A stretch of DNA of 64,000 nt, taken from NCBI RefSeq assembly GCF_001183985.1, contig NZ_LFZW01000001.1:2367357-2431356 (forward strand), given 5' to 3'. Source of the stretch: Peribacillus loiseleuriae. GTDB lineage: Bacteria; Bacillota; Bacilli; Bacillales; DSM-1321. Positions within the stretch are counted from its first letter, which is position 1. Each line of letters starts with the position of its first letter. Made by a program: the position numbers and the translations under genes. Below, piece after piece: positions 61,960-64,000 of this stretch. A model generated the notes under the pieces. That model saw nothing but the letters and a program-made list of their open reading frames with translations, ran no database searches and was not told the DNA's origin.

Positions 61960-62940
61960 ATGAAATTAGGCATTTTAGATCAATCTCCCATTTCAACTAA
62001 TCAAACGGCACACGAGGCACTACAGGAATCAATGAAACTTGCACGAATAGGGGAGACATTAGGATATTCACGTTATTGGATTGCTGAACATCATGCATTG
62101 CCAGGTCTTGCATGCTCCGCACCCGAGGTGATGTTAGGTTATATTGGAGCAAACACAAAAAATATCCGAATTGGCTCTGGGGCGGTTTTATTGCCATATT
62201 ATAAGCCATATAAAGTGGCAGAAACCTATCACTTGTTATCCACTCTATTTCCAAATCGGATTGATGTGGGAATCGGGAGGGCACCGGGTGGTCCTGCTGA
62301 AGCATCAAATGCCTTATCAGACAACTATTTGCAAAATGTCTATCAAATGCCTGATTTGGTAAAAGAATTAATTAAATACATAGATAATGAGGAGTCCATA
62401 TTACCAGCTTCTCCGTTACCGCAAATTAGTCCTGAACTTTGGATGCTAGGAACGAGTAAAAAAAGTGCAAATTTTGCAGCGGAAAATGGTTTAGCTTATT
62501 GTTTCGGACAATTTATGAGTGATGAAAACGGAGAAGAAATCACCCAACAATATCGTCATTCATTTCAACCAAGAAAAAAAGGCCAAAAACCTTACGTCAT
62601 TATGGCTTTATCAGTAATTTGCGCAGAAACTACTGAAAAAGCAGAAGAAATTGCCTTAAGTTCGATTATTTGGAAACTGCAAAACGAGAATAGGGAAGAG
62701 AACCAAGGTGTTCCTTCTGTCGATGAAGCAAAAGAATTTCAATTAAATTTACGTGATCAAGAGTCAATTGAAAGAATAAAAAAGAAAATGATTATAGGTA
62801 ATCCGAATGAGATAAAAAGGAAGCTAATAAAGATTCAATCCCATGTATTAGCAGATGAAATCATGATTGTAACCATCACTTATTCACCAAAGGATAAGCA
62901 TCAATCATATCAATTAATCGCAGAACAATGCATCAAATGA
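61960..62940 (+). CDS. LLM-class flavin-dependent oxidoreductase
   Basis: 326 residues; ATG behind AAAAGGGG. Luciferase-like TIM barrel: LGILDQSPISTNQTAHEALQ at the start, YWIAEHHALPGLACSAPEV, IRIGSGAVLLPYYKPYKVAE and FPNRIDVGIGRAPGG. These are hallmarks of the bacterial luciferase-like group that uses FMNH2. The substrate is unknown. Confidence 0.92.
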   Translation: MKLGILDQSPISTNQTAHEALQESMKLARIGETLGYSRYWIAEHHALPGLACSAPEVMLGYIGANTKNIRIGSGAVLLPYYKPYKVAETYHLLSTLFPNRIDVGIGRAPGGPAEASNALSDNYLQNVYQMPDLVKELIKYIDNEESILPASPLPQISPELWMLGTSKKSANFAAENGLAYCFGQFMSDENGEEITQQYRHSFQPRKKGQKPYVIMALSVICAETTEKAEEIALSSIIWKLQNENREENQGVPSVDEAKEFQLNLRDQESIERIKKKMIIGNPNEIKRKLIKIQSHVLADEIMIVTITYSPKDKHQSYQLIAEQCIK

Positions 62941-63262
62941 AATAGTTGGCCAATATAGAAAAGAGGGTGTCCTTTTATATTGGCCCCCCTTTAATCCATG
63001 GTTAACTTCTCAATTCATGATTAATTATCGAATAAATAATTTTCTTAATTGGACTATGACACTTTTAAAAAAAGTGACACCATGCGGGGTTCTCTTTATA
63101 TATTGGCATATCCTCTTCCTTACTAATTTCTATTTTCAGGTAACTTCTGAAAATGCTTAGAATAGATTGATACATTGATTAAGGATCAAATTACCGGAGC
63201 AAAAATTAAAACATAGAGATTTAATTATTACTTATCTTCACTTTATATATTCCAAAACAACC
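62941..63262. other. Intergenic, no gene
   Basis: A short pairing region at about 62960-62998 (AGAGGG.../CCCCCCTTT) is a possible terminator; no ORF. Confidence 0.4.
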
Positions 63263-63294
63263 CGTTCGTAAACTTTAGGATTAATTTCCGAACG
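63263..63294 (+). promoter_or_regulatory. res-like inverted repeat
   Basis: CGTTCGTAAA pairs with TTTCCGAACG (9 of 10). It corresponds to the dyads before the remnant at 3518-3580. Confidence 0.5.
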
Positions 63295-63341
63295 TTATTT
63301 GATAGAATAAGAGAAAAAGAACCAAAATGAAGGAGATTTAA

Positions 63342-63962
63342 ATGGACGTTCGAAAGTTTGGATACATACGAGTTAGTAGCAAAGATCAACATGAGGGACG
63401 GCAACTTGAGGCTATAAAAGAAAAGGGGATAGGCGAACGAGACATTTTCAAGGACAAACAAAGTGGAAAGGACTTTAATCGAACTCAATATCAGTTGCTT
63501 AAACGAATGTTGAGAAAAAGAGATGTTCCATATATTCATTCCTTGGATCGCTTTGGACGGAACAAAGAAGAGATTTTACAGGAATGGAATGACATCACGA
63601 AGAATATCCAGGCCGATATTGTGGTGGTGGATATTCCTTTGCTTGATACAACTCAATTTAAGGATGGTTTAGGAACCTTCATAGCGGCTCTTGTTATGCA
63701 GATTCTTTCCTGGATGGCACAGGAGGAACGGGAACGTATTAGAAAACGGCAGCGTGAAGGTATTGATGTAGCTTTGCAAAATGGCCTAGCATTTGGTCGG
63801 CCTAAGGTACAGGTTACAGAAGAATTTAAAGAAGTCTATGATCGTTGGAAAGCAGGAGAGATTACTGCTGTTAAAGCTATGGGAGAATTAGATGTTAAAA
63901 AGAAAACTTTTTATAAGCTGGTTAAGGAATATGAAAAAGATTTTAAAAAGGCTACTATATAA
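63342..63962 (+). CDS. Serine resolvase (Tn3/Tn917 type)
   Basis: 206 residues; ATG 63342 behind AAGGAG. Catalytic domain: GYIRVSSKDQ (nucleophile Ser), SLDRFGRNKEEILQEW with the SxDRxGR motif, and QEERERIRKRQREGIDVALQ. A C-terminal helix-turn-helix follows (KAGEITAVKAMGELDVKKKT). It resolves cointegrates of Tn3-family transposons; the transposase is not in the window but could lie beyond the end. The remnant at 3628 is a deleted sister copy in the same orientation. Confidence 0.93.
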   Translation: MDVRKFGYIRVSSKDQHEGRQLEAIKEKGIGERDIFKDKQSGKDFNRTQYQLLKRMLRKRDVPYIHSLDRFGRNKEEILQEWNDITKNIQADIVVVDIPLLDTTQFKDGLGTFIAALVMQILSWMAQEERERIRKRQREGIDVALQNGLAFGRPKVQVTEEFKEVYDRWKAGEITAVKAMGELDVKKKTFYKLVKEYEKDFKKATI

Positions 63963-64000
63963 TAGGAGAAACACGTATTTATCCTCAAAATAAAAACTGC

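Overview
The window is a low-GC Gram-positive chromosome segment from an endospore-forming member of the Bacillales. Supporting signs are strong GGAGG-type ribosome sites, a Spo0E-type phosphatase, a YjcZ-type small protein, a YheC/D-type ATP-grasp protein, a T-box leader in front of leuA and many MocR/TetR/MerR/PadR regulators. A Lysinibacillus/Bacillus-like host is an inference from protein flavour; no rRNA or tRNA is present to fix it.

Layout. 0-3 kb: ptsH, a heavily mutated gapN whose ribosome site is buried in a perfect 17-bp hairpin, and a GntR/UTRA regulator. 3.3-5.5 kb: a resolvase remnant with an internal deletion, a dead IS3-family element and a TraX-like gene cut by it. 5.9-10.7 kb: an ECF sigma/anti-sigma pair, then a MocR regulator divergent from two EamA exporters. 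11-13 kb: a broken cupin gene, a HEAT-like protein and dispersed hairpins. 13.3-21.5 kb: a gene-free stretch with RNA-like folds upstream of radC. The radC gene is split inside its JAMM metal motif by a 6.9-kb Tn554-like transposon (tnpA, tnpB, tnpC). Its cargo is a PadR-DUF1700-DUF4097 operon rather than a resistance gene. 21.5-25.8 kb: an mqo remnant, an apparently intact IS3-family element, an integrase remnant, then Spo0E, PilZ and membrane genes. 26-31 kb: small membrane proteins, lipoproteins, gene fragments and a sugar-phosphate isomerase. 31.6-32.9 kb: a third IS3-family element sitting in the loop of a hairpin repeat. 33-39 kb: several regulator/target pairs (TetR-DUF1772, MerR-SDR) and small stress or spore genes. 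39.3-41.3 kb: T-box and leuA. 41.8-47 kb: an ORF-less group II intron, an ArsR-MFS pair, a lipoprotein and a second, truncated group II intron. 47-50 kb: small conserved proteins and a broken pentapeptide gene. 50.2-54.2 kb: a higher-GC island with TetR, a dihydrolipoamide-dehydrogenase-like flavoprotein and a membrane-fusion/permease pair. 54.7-56.8 kb: a Gfo/Idh oxidoreductase with a nonsense codon, plus an isomerase. 57.5-60 kb: two divergent ATP-grasp genes. 60.5-64 kb: a ZinT-domain lipoprotein under a Zur-like operator, DUF3219, a luciferase-like oxidoreductase and an intact resolvase matching the remnant at 3.6 kb.

The dominant theme is mobile DNA and gene decay. There are three IS3-family elements, one Tn554-like transposon, two group II introns, two resolvase copies, more than a dozen broken genes and several families of short dispersed repeats. 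The repeats recur as insertion sites and as break points of truncated genes.
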